Assembly (NCBI RefSeq): GCF_008727795.1
Contig: NZ_CP044222.1
Coordinates: 3,968,001-4,032,000 of the forward strand
Length of the DNA: 64,000 nt
Source of the DNA: Nitrincola iocasae
GTDB lineage: Bacteria > Pseudomonadota > Gammaproteobacteria > Pseudomonadales > Balneatricaceae
Direction: 5' to 3'
The translations under genes were made by a program, and so were the position numbers. Positions 36,106-46,133 of the stretch are shown here, in pieces (the first letter of the stretch is position 1; every line of letters starts with the position of its first letter). Under the pieces are notes generated by a model that saw only the letters and a program-made list of their open reading frames with translations, ran no database searches and had not been told where the DNA came from.

Positions 36106-38355
36106 ATGTACTCAGGTTGTAATGACACGCAACTGGCGCAACGCTTCGAACTGGAACGGCTGATCAGCCGAATATCGTCAGCCGTGGTGGTGTGTGCCTA
36201 TTCTGCACTGGATACAGAAATCGAACGCTGCTTGCAATGGATTGCTGAATTTACGGGTACAGATCGTAGCTATGTGTTTCTGATCCGGGATGATGCTTAT
36301 GTGGACAATACTCATGAGTGGTGTGCACCCGGTATTTCGTCACAAAAACAGCAATTACAGCATATTGAACTGCAAGATGAATATCCTATGGTACAGCTGA
36401 TTCGTGCGCACCAGGTAGTCAACTATGCGGATGTGTTGGCCCTTCCTGATGCCAGTCGTATTGAGCGTGAAATACTCGCTAACCAGGGTATTCAATCAAT
36501 GCTGGCGGTCCCCATGGTATCTAATACCCGCTTGGTAGGATTTATCGGCATTGATGCGGTGAATGTTAAACGTGACTGGTCAGAAGATGATATTTATCTG
36601 CTACGCATCACCGGTGAAATGTTTACCCATGCGTTGGAACACAAACGAACCGAGGACCTGCTTAAGGCCAGTGAAGCCCGTTTGCGCTATGTATTTGAGA
36701 AAATTCCGGCCATTGCAGTACAGGGCTATGATGTAAATCGTCGGGTATTTTTATGGAACCACGCCAGCGAGTTGCTGTATGGCTATTCTCAGGAGGAGGC
36801 GCTTGGGCGTCGGCTGGAAGATCTGATTATTCCACCGGAAGACCGTGAAGTAGTCATCGCAGCGCATGAGCGCTGGTTACTTCAGGATACTGAAATTCCT
36901 TCAGATGAACTGACCCTGTTGCGCAAGGATGGCACGCGTGTGCGGGTATTCTCCAGCCACGTCATGCATACCAGCCTGGCAGGTGACAAAGAACTCTACT
37001 GTGTTGATGTTGACCTGACCCCGCTGAAAAAAGCCCAGCAGGATTTAGAAAAACTGGCCCATTATGATGCGCTGACCGGCTTGCCCAATCGAATACTCTT
37101 GTCAGACAGACTCAATCATATGATCACTATTAGCCGTCGTACTGAAGAGCTGGTGGCGGTAGCTTACCTGGATTTAGATGGTTTCAAGCAGATAAATGAC
37201 AGCCATGGCCATGCTATGGGAGATAGGCTATTACAACAGTTATCTGAATTGATGCATCAAACTTTGCGTGAGGAAGATACCCTTGCGCGAATTGGGGGTG
37301 ATGAGTTTGTCGCGGTATTGGGTGGTTTAACCCAGCTACAGGACTGTGAACCTGTATTGAAACGGCTGCTCGATGCTGCTGCCACACTAGTACAACTGGA
37401 AGGACATAATTTCAGGATTTCTGCCAGTATTGGGGTGACGATTTATCCGCTGGATGATGCAGAACCGGATCAGTTGATGCGCCATGCCGATCAGGCGATG
37501 TATCTGGCCAAACAAGCTGGCAAGGACCGTTATCAGCTGTTCGATATTCAGTTAGAAACTCAAATGCGGCATAAACAACAAGCGCTGAAAGCTATATCCA
37601 AAGGGCTGCAGTGCAGTGAGTTTGAGCTCTATTACCAACCTAAGATCAATATGCAAACGTTGACTTATGAGGGTGCAGAGGCATTGATTCGCTGGCGTCA
37701 CCCACAGCAAGGGTTACTGTCACCCGCTGCGTTTTTACCCGCCACCGAAGGGCATGAACTAGAGTTACAACTGGGTGAATGGGTATTGCATGAGGCACTG
37801 GCACAGCTACAGCGCTGGCAGTTACAAGGATTTTTCAGTCCACTGAGTATCAATATTGCCGCTCAGCAAATACAGCGTTCCGATTTTGCTGAGCAGTTGG
37901 AAGCCGCGCTAATAGCTTATCCACAGGTGGATGCTCGGCAACTGGAACTGGAAATACTGGAGACCAGTGCATTGGAGGATATGGAAATGGTTACCGGCAT
38001 TCTATCTCGTTGCCGAGAACTTGGGGTCAGTTTGTCTCTGGATGACTTTGGTACCGGCTACTCTTCACTGACCTATCTGAAACGCCTGCCGATTGATTGC
38101 TTGAAAATTGACCAAGGTTTTGTCAGGGATATGTTGGCAGATGCGGATGATCTGTCAATTATCCGGGGTATATTGAGCCTGGCCAAAGCATTTAATCTGC
38201 GCGCTATTGCCGAAGGAGTTGAAACGCCAGCACATTGTCGTCAATTGCTGGCGCTGGGTTGCACTTACGGGCAAGGATATGGCATTGCCCGCCCTATGCC
38301 TGCCAATGAGCTTCCTGGCTGGGTACGTGAAGCCTTGCCGGTATTGCGTTTTTAG
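36106..38355 (+). CDS. GAF-PAS-GGDEF-EAL cyclic di-GMP signalling protein
   Basis: The 749-residue soluble product has a GAF domain (about 17-185), a PAS domain (about 190-310), GGDEF (about 325-480) and EAL (about 495-745). Both catalytic motifs are intact: GGDEF at 397-401, with an RxxD inhibitory site (REED) just before it, and EAL at 525-527 with LDDFGTGYSS, KID and AEGVE. It may make and degrade cyclic di-GMP, with the balance set by GAF/PAS signals. Its 3' end overlaps lhgO by 4 bases tail to tail. Confidence 0.95.
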   Translation: MYSGCNDTQLAQRFELERLISRISSAVVVCAYSALDTEIERCLQWIAEFTGTDRSYVFLIRDDAYVDNTHEWCAPGISSQKQQLQHIELQDEYPMVQLIRAHQVVNYADVLALPDASRIEREILANQGIQSMLAVPMVSNTRLVGFIGIDAVNVKRDWSEDDIYLLRITGEMFTHALEHKRTEDLLKASEARLRYVFEKIPAIAVQGYDVNRRVFLWNHASELLYGYSQEEALGRRLEDLIIPPEDREVVIAAHERWLLQDTEIPSDELTLLRKDGTRVRVFSSHVMHTSLAGDKELYCVDVDLTPLKKAQQDLEKLAHYDALTGLPNRILLSDRLNHMITISRRTEELVAVAYLDLDGFKQINDSHGHAMGDRLLQQLSELMHQTLREEDTLARIGGDEFVAVLGGLTQLQDCEPVLKRLLDAAATLVQLEGHNFRISASIGVTIYPLDDAEPDQLMRHADQAMYLAKQAGKDRYQLFDIQLETQMRHKQQALKAISKGLQCSEFELYYQPKINMQTLTYEGAEALIRWRHPQQGLLSPAAFLPATEGHELELQLGEWVLHEALAQLQRWQLQGFFSPLSINIAAQQIQRSDFAEQLEAALIAYPQVDARQLELEILETSALEDMEMVTGILSRCRELGVSLSLDDFGTGYSSLTYLKRLPIDCLKIDQGFVRDMLADADDLSIIRGILSLAKAFNLRAIAEGVETPAHCRQLLALGCTYGQGYGIARPMPANELPGWVREALPVLRF

Positions 38356-39548
38356 TTCTCAAGCAAGCTCACAACCTGTGCCACAATATGCTCACCAATT
38401 GGCAAGGAAGAGGTTGCCGCCGGTGATGGTGCATTGCAGACATTCACGCTGCGACGGGTATTGATAAACAGAAAATCATCGATCAGTTTGCCGCCACGGC
38501 TGACAGCCTGCGCTCGGACGCCGGCGGGATAGGGGGTCAAATCTGTCTGGGTAATGCTGGGGCAGTATTTGCGTACTTCTTGGAGGTAAGCCGATTTGAA
38601 CAGCGAGTTCTTCATTTCCACCAGCCCAGGACGCAGGTTGTTAGCTAACACTCTGAGGATGCCTGGATTAGTGAACATCTGCAGCAGGTCGCGTGGTGAT
38701 ATGTCGGTTTTACGATAGCCTTCGCGCTTTAGAGCCAGTACCGCATTGGGGCCGACTGTGGTGGTGCCGTCGATCATGCGAGTCAGGTGTACGCCAAGAA
38801 AAGGCATGGATGGATCTGGAATCGGGTAGATCAGATGGTTTACGATCTGGTTATGCTGTTGCGGGAGTAGGTAGTACTCTCCCCGGAAAGGACAGATGGT
38901 GAACTGAGGCTTAAGCCCCAGCATGCGTACTACACGATCGGCCATCAGGCCGGAACAGCTGATCAGGTAACGCGTTGTGAAGATTTCCTGCTCTGTGGAA
39001 ACCAGCACTTCCTGTTGGCTTTCCTTTAGGGCATTAACGGCGTGACCATAGCGAATTTCACCACCCAACTGCAGAAACACCTGTGCCATTGCCTGGGTCA
39101 CCTGAGCATAATTCACAATACCGCTGGAGGGTACAAAAATGGCGCCGATACCGGTGATATTGGGCTCTCGCTCATGCAGCGCATCGGCTGATAGCCATTC
39201 ACGTTCCAGTCCATTGGCTTCGGTTCTTTCCCAGAGTGCCTGCATGCGCTGCATTTCCAGGTCATTGGTTGCAACCAGCAGTTTGCCACAAACGTCATAT
39301 TTCACCTGGTGTTCATCACAGAAGGTTTTCATACGTCGATTACCTTCGAGGCAAAAACGTGCTTTCAGACTACCGGGTGTGTAGTAAACACCGGCATGGA
39401 TCACACCACTGTTGTGGCCTGTCTGATGCTGAGCTGGGCCGGATTCCTTTTCCAGCAGCAGAATCCGCTTGTCCGGATAACGCTGTTGCAACTGCATCGC
39501 TGTGGACATGCCGAGAATACCGCCGCCGATAATGATGAAATCGTACAC
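38352..39548 (-). CDS. lhgO: L-2-hydroxyglutarate oxidase
   Basis: I place the start at GTG 39548, which gives an N-terminus YDFIIIGGGILGMSTAMQL aligned with E. coli LhgO and has GAGG 8 bases upstream; the frame also has an ATG at 39563. The 398-residue FAD enzyme shows HQTGHNSGVIHAGVYYTPGS, ICPFRGEYY and NAPSPAATSSLPIG, all diagnostic. It oxidises L-2-hydroxyglutarate to 2-oxoglutarate and feeds the quinone pool. csiD and gabDT are not adjacent. Confidence 0.93.
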   Translation of the reverse strand: MYDFIIIGGGILGMSTAMQLQQRYPDKRILLLEKESGPAQHQTGHNSGVIHAGVYYTPGSLKARFCLEGNRRMKTFCDEHQVKYDVCGKLLVATNDLEMQRMQALWERTEANGLEREWLSADALHEREPNITGIGAIFVPSSGIVNYAQVTQAMAQVFLQLGGEIRYGHAVNALKESQQEVLVSTEQEIFTTRYLISCSGLMADRVVRMLGLKPQFTICPFRGEYYLLPQQHNQIVNHLIYPIPDPSMPFLGVHLTRMIDGTTTVGPNAVLALKREGYRKTDISPRDLLQMFTNPGILRVLANNLRPGLVEMKNSLFKSAYLQEVRKYCPSITQTDLTPYPAGVRAQAVSRGGKLIDDFLFINTRRSVNVCNAPSPAATSSLPIGEHIVAQVVSLLEN

Positions 39549-39605
39549 CCTGATGAACCTCATCTGATTAACTAAAAATCATTGTGGCGTGTTTTTTGGC
39601 CCGAC

Positions 39606-40532
39606 TCAATCCTTTGCCTGGATGGTGTTTTGCAACAACTCCAAATAGGTTTCCAGAATCAGGTTGGGGCGCTTGCCCTTGCGAGTAATCGCAGCAAAAT
39701 CTGTGGTGAACTGGCGTTGGCTGGGTGCGATGGCCTGCATCCGTCCTTCCTTGACCCAACGCTCGGCATAATGGGTGGGTAGAAAGCCCAGATAACGGCC
39801 AGTGAGAATCAGAAAAGCTATCCCTTCCCTATCTGTGGCGGTGGCGCTGACATAGAGTGACTGGTAATGCTTCAGCGCTTCTTCTGTTTGTGCGTAGGCA
39901 GCGGCAACCACATCCATGTGACTGAGCTCAGCGTCCGTGACAGCCTCTTTACCGAATAGCGCATTCGAATGACTGCAATAGAGTTGTGATGTTTCGCTGT
40001 AAAGCGGTAGATAATTCAGCCCTGGCAAGGCCTTGATAACGGGCACTACGCCCAGATGCAAACGGCCATCCAGCACTGCAACCTCAATTTCGGCGGGTGG
40101 CGTCATACGAATATTGATCATCACCTCGGGGCCGCGAGCCTTGATAGCACCGATAGCATCGGTGATGTACATTTTCGGCATGGTCACCAGGTTATCGGTG
40201 ATACCGATATTCAACTCCCCTTTTAAGTGTGCATGCAGGCTGTTGACCTGGGTGCGAAAATCCTCCAATGCCGACAACAGTTGCAGACTGTAGGCATACA
40301 CCTCCCGGCCCTCCTCGGTCAGCGAAAAGCCACTGCGACCACGCTGGCACAAGCGTAATGACAGGCGCTGCTCCAGATCGGCCATGGCGGTACTGATGGC
40401 GGCCCGACTGATGTTCAGGTCGGCTTCTGCAGCCGCAAAACCACCGCGCTCAACGACGTTACGAAAAATCCGTAACAAGCGGATATCGGCGTCGGCGATC
40501 TGTCCAGATAAGGCGGGTTTCAATGTCTTCAT
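39606..40532 (-). CDS. LysR-family transcriptional regulator of the omega-aminotransferase/mmsA operon
   Basis: The 308-residue product has an N-terminal HTH (DIRLLRIFRNVVERGGFAAAEADL, SRAAISTAMADLEQRL) and an effector domain. It is divergent from the aminotransferase gene across a 175-base AT-rich spacer carrying a perfect 14-bp palindrome. It is therefore the likely regulator of that operon, perhaps responding to beta-alanine or a related amino acid. Confidence 0.92.
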   Translation of the reverse strand: MKTLKPALSGQIADADIRLLRIFRNVVERGGFAAAEADLNISRAAISTAMADLEQRLSLRLCQRGRSGFSLTEEGREVYAYSLQLLSALEDFRTQVNSLHAHLKGELNIGITDNLVTMPKMYITDAIGAIKARGPEVMINIRMTPPAEIEVAVLDGRLHLGVVPVIKALPGLNYLPLYSETSQLYCSHSNALFGKEAVTDAELSHMDVVAAAYAQTEEALKHYQSLYVSATATDREGIAFLILTGRYLGFLPTHYAERWVKEGRMQAIAPSQRQFTTDFAAITRKGKRPNLILETYLELLQNTIQAKD

Positions 40533-40574
40533 GCTAATGCTTTAACAGTTAAAGGATTTTAGTTTAGCCAACTA

Positions 40575-40588
40575 TTTAGTTAACTAAA
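40575..40588. promoter_or_regulatory. Palindromic operator candidate
   Basis: TTTAGTTAACTAAA is a perfect 14-bp palindrome in the divergent LysR/aminotransferase spacer. A further TAACTAAA half lies near 40613-40620. Both suit LysR binding. Confidence 0.45.
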
Positions 40589-40707
40589 AGGTTAAGTAAA
40601 GATAACTAAATAAATATTTTAAAAACCTAATGGCGGGCTCACACTGGAATCACTTATCAATACTGTAGCTGTGTCGGACACCTGTACCGGCACCTGGAGA
40701 TGCCAAG

Positions 40708-42042
40708 ATGTCGGATAACAAAGCCGCTGGTTTGAGCCGTGATCAGTTAGAAGCCTATTGGATGCCCTATACCGGCAACCGTCAGTTCAAAGACAACCCG
40801 CGCATGATTGTCGGCGCCGATGACAAATACTACATCGATGCCGAAGGTCGACGTATCTTCGATGGTCTGTCGGGCCTGTGGTGCTGTGGTGCCGGGCATA
40901 ACCGTCCGGAAATTGCCGAAGCAGTGAGTCAGCAGCTGAAGCAGCTGGATTACTCTCCGGCGTTTCAGTTTGGTCACCCGAAAGCCTTCCAACTGGCAAA
41001 CCGGGTGGTGGAGTTTATGCCAGAAGGCCTGGACCATGTGTTTTTCACCGGTTCCGGTTCAGAAAGTGCCGACACCTCATTAAAAATTGCCCGTGCCTAC
41101 TGGCGCAAAAAAGGTATGCCGTCTAAAACCCGTCTGATTGGGCGGATCAAGGGCTATCATGGGGTGAATTTCGGCGGAATCAGTGTCGGCGGTATCGGTG
41201 CTAACCGCGCGCTGTTTGGTCAGGCGGTGGAAGCCGATCATCTGGCCCATACGATTCTCAAAGAAAACGCCTTTACCCGGGGTATGCCAAAAACCGGTGC
41301 CGAACTGGCCAATGAACTGCTGGAACTGATTACCCTGCATGATGCCTCCAACGTAGCGGCGGTGATTGTTGAACCCATGGCCGGTTCTGCCGGTGTGATT
41401 CCACCGCCAGTGGGTTACCTGCAGCGCCTGCGTGAAATCTGTGATCAGCACAATATCCTGTTAATCTTTGATGAAGTCATCACTGCGTTTGGCCGTTGTG
41501 GCAGTAAAACCGGCGCAGAAGCTTTTGGCGTCAAACCGGATATACTCAATATTGCCAAACAGATGACGAATGGTGCTGTGCCTATGGGCGCGGTGGTGGT
41601 GCGTTCAGAGATCTATACTACCTTTATGGAACAGGGTGGTCTGGACTATATGCTGGAACTGCCACATGGTTATACCTATTCGGCGCATCCGGTGGCTTGT
41701 GCGGCTGGCTTGGCCGCACTGGATCTGCTGGAAAGTGATCAACTAATAGAGCGCTCGGCCAGTATGGCGCCGGTGTTTGAGCAGGCACTGCACAGTCTTA
41801 AAGGCACTCAGCATATCACTGATATTCGCAACTATGGTCTGGCGGGCGCCCTTACTATTGCTCCGGCTCCGGGTGAACCGCTGAAGCGGCCTTATCAGAT
41901 AGCGATGAAGTGTTGGGATAAAGGCTTTTATGTCCGTTACGGCGGCGATACCATTCAGCTCGGCCTGCCCTTTACAGTGGATAAAGAAGAAATAGACTTA
42001 CTGATCAATGCCTTGGGCGATGCGATCAACGAAACCGAATAA
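40708..42042 (+). CDS. Omega-amino acid (beta-alanine):pyruvate aminotransferase
   Basis: The 444-residue class III enzyme starts near LEAYWMPYTGNRQFKDNPRM, a signature of omega-amino acid:pyruvate transaminases. It has FTGSGSESADTSLKIARAYW, the Asp of LLIFDEVITAFGR and the Schiff-base Lys in NIAKQMTNGAVPMGAV. It converts beta-alanine or similar amines with pyruvate to malonate semialdehyde and alanine. mmsA follows 24 bases downstream and would oxidise the semialdehyde, so the pair forms a route to acetyl-CoA. Confidence 0.94.
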   Translation: MSDNKAAGLSRDQLEAYWMPYTGNRQFKDNPRMIVGADDKYYIDAEGRRIFDGLSGLWCCGAGHNRPEIAEAVSQQLKQLDYSPAFQFGHPKAFQLANRVVEFMPEGLDHVFFTGSGSESADTSLKIARAYWRKKGMPSKTRLIGRIKGYHGVNFGGISVGGIGANRALFGQAVEADHLAHTILKENAFTRGMPKTGAELANELLELITLHDASNVAAVIVEPMAGSAGVIPPPVGYLQRLREICDQHNILLIFDEVITAFGRCGSKTGAEAFGVKPDILNIAKQMTNGAVPMGAVVVRSEIYTTFMEQGGLDYMLELPHGYTYSAHPVACAAGLAALDLLESDQLIERSASMAPVFEQALHSLKGTQHITDIRNYGLAGALTIAPAPGEPLKRPYQIAMKCWDKGFYVRYGGDTIQLGLPFTVDKEEIDLLINALGDAINETE

Positions 42043-42066
42043 CCTGATTAAAGAAGTGAGACACTG

Positions 42067-43554
42067 ATGAACCCGATTGGACACCTGATTAATGGCGAAC
42101 TGGTTACCCCGGAAGGGCGTCACCAGCCTGTATATAACCCCTCGGCCGGGTCGGCACATGCCGACGTACTGCTGGCCTCGACAGCCACGGTTGAACAGGC
42201 CATAGCCAGTGCCAAAGCGGCCTTCCCTGCATGGCGTAACACTCCACCGGCCAAACGCGCCCGGGTGATGTTTCGTTTCAAGGAACTGCTGGAAGCCAAT
42301 GCGGATGAGATTGCTCGCCTGATCGGCCTGGAACATGGCAAAATTTCACATGATGCCCTGGGCGAACTGCAGCGCGGTATCGAGAATGTCGAGTATGCCT
42401 GCTATGCCCCGGAGCTGCTCAAGGGTGAACACAGCAAAAATGTTGGACCGGGAATCGATTCCTGGAGTGAAATGCAGCCGTTGGGTGTCGTGGCCGGTAT
42501 TACGCCGTTCAACTTCCCGGCCATGGTACCGCTGTGGATGTATCCTCTGGCGATTGTGTCGGGTAACTGTTTTATCCTTAAACCGTCAGAGCGTGATCCC
42601 TCTTCCACCTTGTTTATTGCTCAGCTGCTGCACGAAGCGGGTTTGCCTGCCGGTGTATTGAATGTGGTCAATGGTGACAAGGAAGCGGTGGACGCCCTGC
42701 TGACACATGCTGATATCGCTGCGGTCAGTTTTGTCGGCTCTACACCGATTGCTGAATATATCTATCAGACCGCGTCTGCGCATGGCAAACGTTGTCAGGC
42801 GCTGGGCGGTGCTAAAAACCACGCCATCGTTATGCCAGATGCCGATATGGATAACGCCGTAGAAGCCTTGACCGGTGCGGCTTTTGGTTCATCTGGCGAG
42901 CGCTGCATGGCGATCTCCGTGGCTGTGGCGGTTGGTGATGAAGCGGCGGATACACTGGTAGCCAAGCTGCGTCAGCGGATGCAGAGCCTGAAAGTGGGTG
43001 CTTACTCCGACAGCAGCAATGACTTTGGTCCATTGATCACCGCAGCCCATAAAGCCAAGGTGGAAGGTTATATTCGCAGTGCTGAAGAAGAAGGCGCTGT
43101 AGTCGTGGTGGATGGCCGTAACCCGGCTGTGAATGATGCCGATGGTTTCTTTGTCGGTGGTACCTTGATCGATCAGGTCAAGGCGGGTATGCGCTGCTAC
43201 GAAGAGGAAATCTTTGGTCCGGTACTGGTGGTGGTGCGTGTGGACTCCATGCAGGCGGCAATGGATCTGATTGATGCGCATGAGTATGGCAACGGTACCT
43301 GTCTGTTCACCCGTGACGGTGAAGCAGCGCGCTATTTCAGTGATAACATCCAGGTCGGTATGGTGGGTATCAACGTGCCCCTGCCGGTGCCTGTGTCTTA
43401 TCACAGCTTCGGTGGCTGGAAACGCTCACTGTTTGGGGATCTGTTTGCCTATGGTCCGGATGGGGTGCGTTTCTACACCCGCCGTAAAACCATTACCCAG
43501 CGCTGGCCGTCATCCGGTGTACGTGAAGGGGCGCAATTCTCCTTCCCGTCCTGA
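42067..43554 (+). CDS. mmsA: CoA-acylating methylmalonate/malonate-semialdehyde dehydrogenase
   Basis: The 495-residue product has GITPFNFPAMVPLWMYPLAI and the catalytic Cys in GSSGERCMAIS, both typical of MmsA. It oxidises (methyl)malonate semialdehyde with NAD and CoA to propionyl- or acetyl-CoA. With the upstream beta-alanine aminotransferase the likely substrate is malonate semialdehyde. The valine-pathway partner mmsB is not adjacent. Confidence 0.95.
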   Translation: MNPIGHLINGELVTPEGRHQPVYNPSAGSAHADVLLASTATVEQAIASAKAAFPAWRNTPPAKRARVMFRFKELLEANADEIARLIGLEHGKISHDALGELQRGIENVEYACYAPELLKGEHSKNVGPGIDSWSEMQPLGVVAGITPFNFPAMVPLWMYPLAIVSGNCFILKPSERDPSSTLFIAQLLHEAGLPAGVLNVVNGDKEAVDALLTHADIAAVSFVGSTPIAEYIYQTASAHGKRCQALGGAKNHAIVMPDADMDNAVEALTGAAFGSSGERCMAISVAVAVGDEAADTLVAKLRQRMQSLKVGAYSDSSNDFGPLITAAHKAKVEGYIRSAEEEGAVVVVDGRNPAVNDADGFFVGGTLIDQVKAGMRCYEEEIFGPVLVVVRVDSMQAAMDLIDAHEYGNGTCLFTRDGEAARYFSDNIQVGMVGINVPLPVPVSYHSFGGWKRSLFGDLFAYGPDGVRFYTRRKTITQRWPSSGVREGAQFSFPS

Positions 43555-43592
43555 ACTGAACACTGATCTGTTAGCTGTTCAGAAAAGCCAGG

Positions 43593-43620
43593 GGCCTGAT
43601 TCCGTTTCAGGGATCAGGCC
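43593..43620. terminator. Hairpin between convergent mmsA and yaeQ
   Basis: GGCCTGAT and ATCAGGCC pair around a 12-base loop, overlapping the yaeQ stop. There is no T tract. Confidence 0.5.
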
Positions 43621-44162
43621 TTAAAGCCTTTCAGTAATCTGGGCTCCAAAGCCACGCTGGTTTTGGCATCGGCAATCCATACCTGCCCTTCATTGATGCT
43701 GATCTGCAGTTGTAGATTACGGTCTGCCAGAGCGCCCAACGCCTTGACGCTGTCATCGCTGATTTCCCAGACTTCCAGATTTTCGTAGCGCTGCAAGGCC
43801 TGCTGATTTTGCTGCCACCAGATCGGCACACTGCGACCGCCATAGGTATACACCTTGACGTGTCCGGCTTGCTGACTGGCCTTACGCAGCCATTTTTCAT
43901 CTACCTGCCCGAAAATAATCCACAGATCGATACCCCCATGCAGGTTGGGTGCCCAGAGTTCTGCCCCACCCTCACCGCTGAGGTCGCGGGCAAACTCCAG
44001 CTGCTCTGACGCATTCAGGGCAAACGCCAGCAGCCGGATCATCAGGCGCTCATCGGTTTCTGAAGGGTGTTGTGCCAGTCGTAGGGCATAATCCTGATAG
44101 TGATGTCGATCCATATCAGCAATTTGCAACTGGGCTTTAATAACCTGGGCTTTAAGCGCCAT
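43614..44162 (-). CDS. yaeQ: YaeQ-family protein
   Basis: From ATG 44162 (AAAAGGA upstream) the 182-residue product begins MALKAQVIKAQLQIADMDRHHYQDY, matching YaeQ. Other family motifs are HPSETDERLMIRLLAFAL and GGIDLWIIFGQVDE. YaeQ has a PD-(D/E)xK nuclease-like fold; its cellular role is unsettled. It overlaps the end of the M48 gene by 11 bases, so translation may be coupled. Confidence 0.9.
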   Translation of the reverse strand: MALKAQVIKAQLQIADMDRHHYQDYALRLAQHPSETDERLMIRLLAFALNASEQLEFARDLSGEGGAELWAPNLHGGIDLWIIFGQVDEKWLRKASQQAGHVKVYTYGGRSVPIWWQQNQQALQRYENLEVWEISDDSVKALGALADRNLQLQISINEGQVWIADAKTSVALEPRLLKGFKA

Positions 44163-46128
44163 AGGGGTCCTTTTCAGCAAGTAGAGGGGGTAAGGGGCAA
44201 TCGAGGCAGTCAGCAATCGCCCGCAGCAGCTCCGCTTCCGTCACGCTGATCCGGCCATCATGGCTGGCACAGGTGACCAGTGCCTGCAACAGTGAGGGTT
44301 TTTGCAGGGGGCGCAGGTGTGCCAGCTTATTCAGATCCAGCTCCAGCTGCTTAAGACTTGGGCGCTCAGATTGGCTGAAATCCTCATGAATCTGCAGTTG
44401 CGCCGCTGTTTCCTGGTAAGCCTTGGCAGCAGTGGCTTGATCACTGTGTCCGGCGTGGGCGAACAAGGTGATTAGCCGTTGCATTTCAGGGTGACAGTTT
44501 TTCAGCTTGAAGCGTTTAGCGCTTTGGCGGCGACCTTCCAGGTGACCTATAACAATTTTACGCAATGACCACTCAAACAGACTGATCTTGTTATCGGCGC
44601 GGATTAATAGATCCATACAGGACTTGAAGGTCTTATATTGCTCAGCTGTGAGTTGCTTCAATGCAGGTAGGGCCAGGTCTGTCAGAGGTAGTCGCAGGCG
44701 GGCATCCAGTGAGATCAGCGCGTTCAGATGCTGCTTTAACATGGCGTAGGTATCAGGATGGGCCTGCTGCTCAAGTTCGATCAGTTGCTGCTCGCGTATC
44801 TGAGCATCGTCACTGAGCAACAGGCCGTAGATCAACGCCCTGGCTGAAAAGGGCTCGTGGGCGGCTGCCAGAAGTTGCTCATCCAAAGCTTGCAGCAGAT
44901 TGCGGGCATAGGCCAGGTGCGCGGCATCGGGATCACCCATGGCTGCCATAGAGTGCTGAGCGGCCTGATGGGCATTTACGCTACTGGCTGTCATGGCCAT
45001 CGCGGCCAGGGCCGATGCTTGCATATCGCCGGACCCGGTCGGCTGTTGTGACTCTTCTTGGGCAATCTCTGCTTGCGTAGGGCGTTCAGGTTGCGGCAGC
45101 TCGCCGTTCCAGCCAGGATCAACTCGCTTGATGCGTTCCTCCAGCGGCGGGTGGGTAGCCAGCAAGGAAGTCAGGCCGGAGCTGCCGGAACTGCCGAAAT
45201 ACATATGGCTGAATTCATTGGCACCGGGTGCATTCAAACTGGAGCCAGCGTAATGGCCACCGATTTTTTTCAATGCCCCGGCGATGCCCTGTGGGTTACG
45301 GGTGTATTGAACCGCCGAGGCATCGGCAAGAAATTCGCGTTGTCGGCTCACCGCCGCTTTAATCAGGTTACCAAAGAAAGAGCCGGCATACCCGACAATC
45401 AATAACCCAACCCCGAGCAGCATCATCACCGCTGCACTCTTGTCGTTACGTGAAGAGCGGACCCGACGGAAGCGCAGGCTGCTGAGCAGAAAGCGCCCGA
45501 TCAGGCCCAGCAGTAATATACCGTACAACCAGGAAATAAGGCGGATGTTCAGGCGCATATCACCGTGGAGTATATGACTGAACTCATGGGCAATGACTCC
45601 CTGCAATTCATCACGACTAAGCAGTTCTATAGCACCACGGGTAATGCCGATAACCGCATCCTGCGGGTTAAACCCCGCCGCAAAGGCATTGATTCCATCA
45701 TCATCCAACAGGTACACAGGGGGAACAGCAATGCCTGAGGCCAGCGCCATCTCCTCTACCACATTGAGTATGCGCTTCTCGTTGGCATCGCGTGTGGCGG
45801 TATTGAGCAAGCGGCCGCCAAGGGCTTCTGCTACGGTATGACCACCACTGCCCAGTTGCATCCGCCGGAACAAGGACCCCAGTAACACCACGGCACAAAC
45901 GGCCAGAGCGATACCTCCAAGTAATGGAAGCTGCTCTGTAGAAAATACCTGACTGACGGAGGGCAATTGCCCTTGCCCTGTAGATCCCGCTGAGCCTTGC
46001 TGAAAATATAGAAACATCCCAACCGCCAGGGTCAGGGTGAGTATCAGGCTGATGACACCCAGAATAAACAATAGGACCAATTGCAGTGTTTTGCGTCTGG
46101 CGCGGTCTTGGTGTTCAAAAAAGTTCAT
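44152..46128 (-). CDS. M48-family membrane metallopeptidase with C-terminal TerB-like extension
   Basis: The 658-residue product has membrane helices near 15-42 and 68-86, then a HtpX-like M48 domain. The zinc motif HEFSH gives His181 and His185, and EFLADASAVQYTRNP carries the downstream Glu. Two further hydrophobic segments fall near 200-260. Unlike HtpX (about 290 residues) it continues for about 300 residues, ending in a TerB-like region with SHDGRISVTEAELLRAIADCL. It sits 5 bases after lemA, a common pairing, and probably cleaves membrane or periplasmic proteins. Confidence 0.88.
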   Translation of the reverse strand: MNFFEHQDRARRKTLQLVLLFILGVISLILTLTLAVGMFLYFQQGSAGSTGQGQLPSVSQVFSTEQLPLLGGIALAVCAVVLLGSLFRRMQLGSGGHTVAEALGGRLLNTATRDANEKRILNVVEEMALASGIAVPPVYLLDDDGINAFAAGFNPQDAVIGITRGAIELLSRDELQGVIAHEFSHILHGDMRLNIRLISWLYGILLLGLIGRFLLSSLRFRRVRSSRNDKSAAVMMLLGVGLLIVGYAGSFFGNLIKAAVSRQREFLADASAVQYTRNPQGIAGALKKIGGHYAGSSLNAPGANEFSHMYFGSSGSSGLTSLLATHPPLEERIKRVDPGWNGELPQPERPTQAEIAQEESQQPTGSGDMQASALAAMAMTASSVNAHQAAQHSMAAMGDPDAAHLAYARNLLQALDEQLLAAAHEPFSARALIYGLLLSDDAQIREQQLIELEQQAHPDTYAMLKQHLNALISLDARLRLPLTDLALPALKQLTAEQYKTFKSCMDLLIRADNKISLFEWSLRKIVIGHLEGRRQSAKRFKLKNCHPEMQRLITLFAHAGHSDQATAAKAYQETAAQLQIHEDFSQSERPSLKQLELDLNKLAHLRPLQKPSLLQALVTCASHDGRISVTEAELLRAIADCLDCPLPPLLAEKDPYGA

Positions 46129-46133
46129 TGGGA

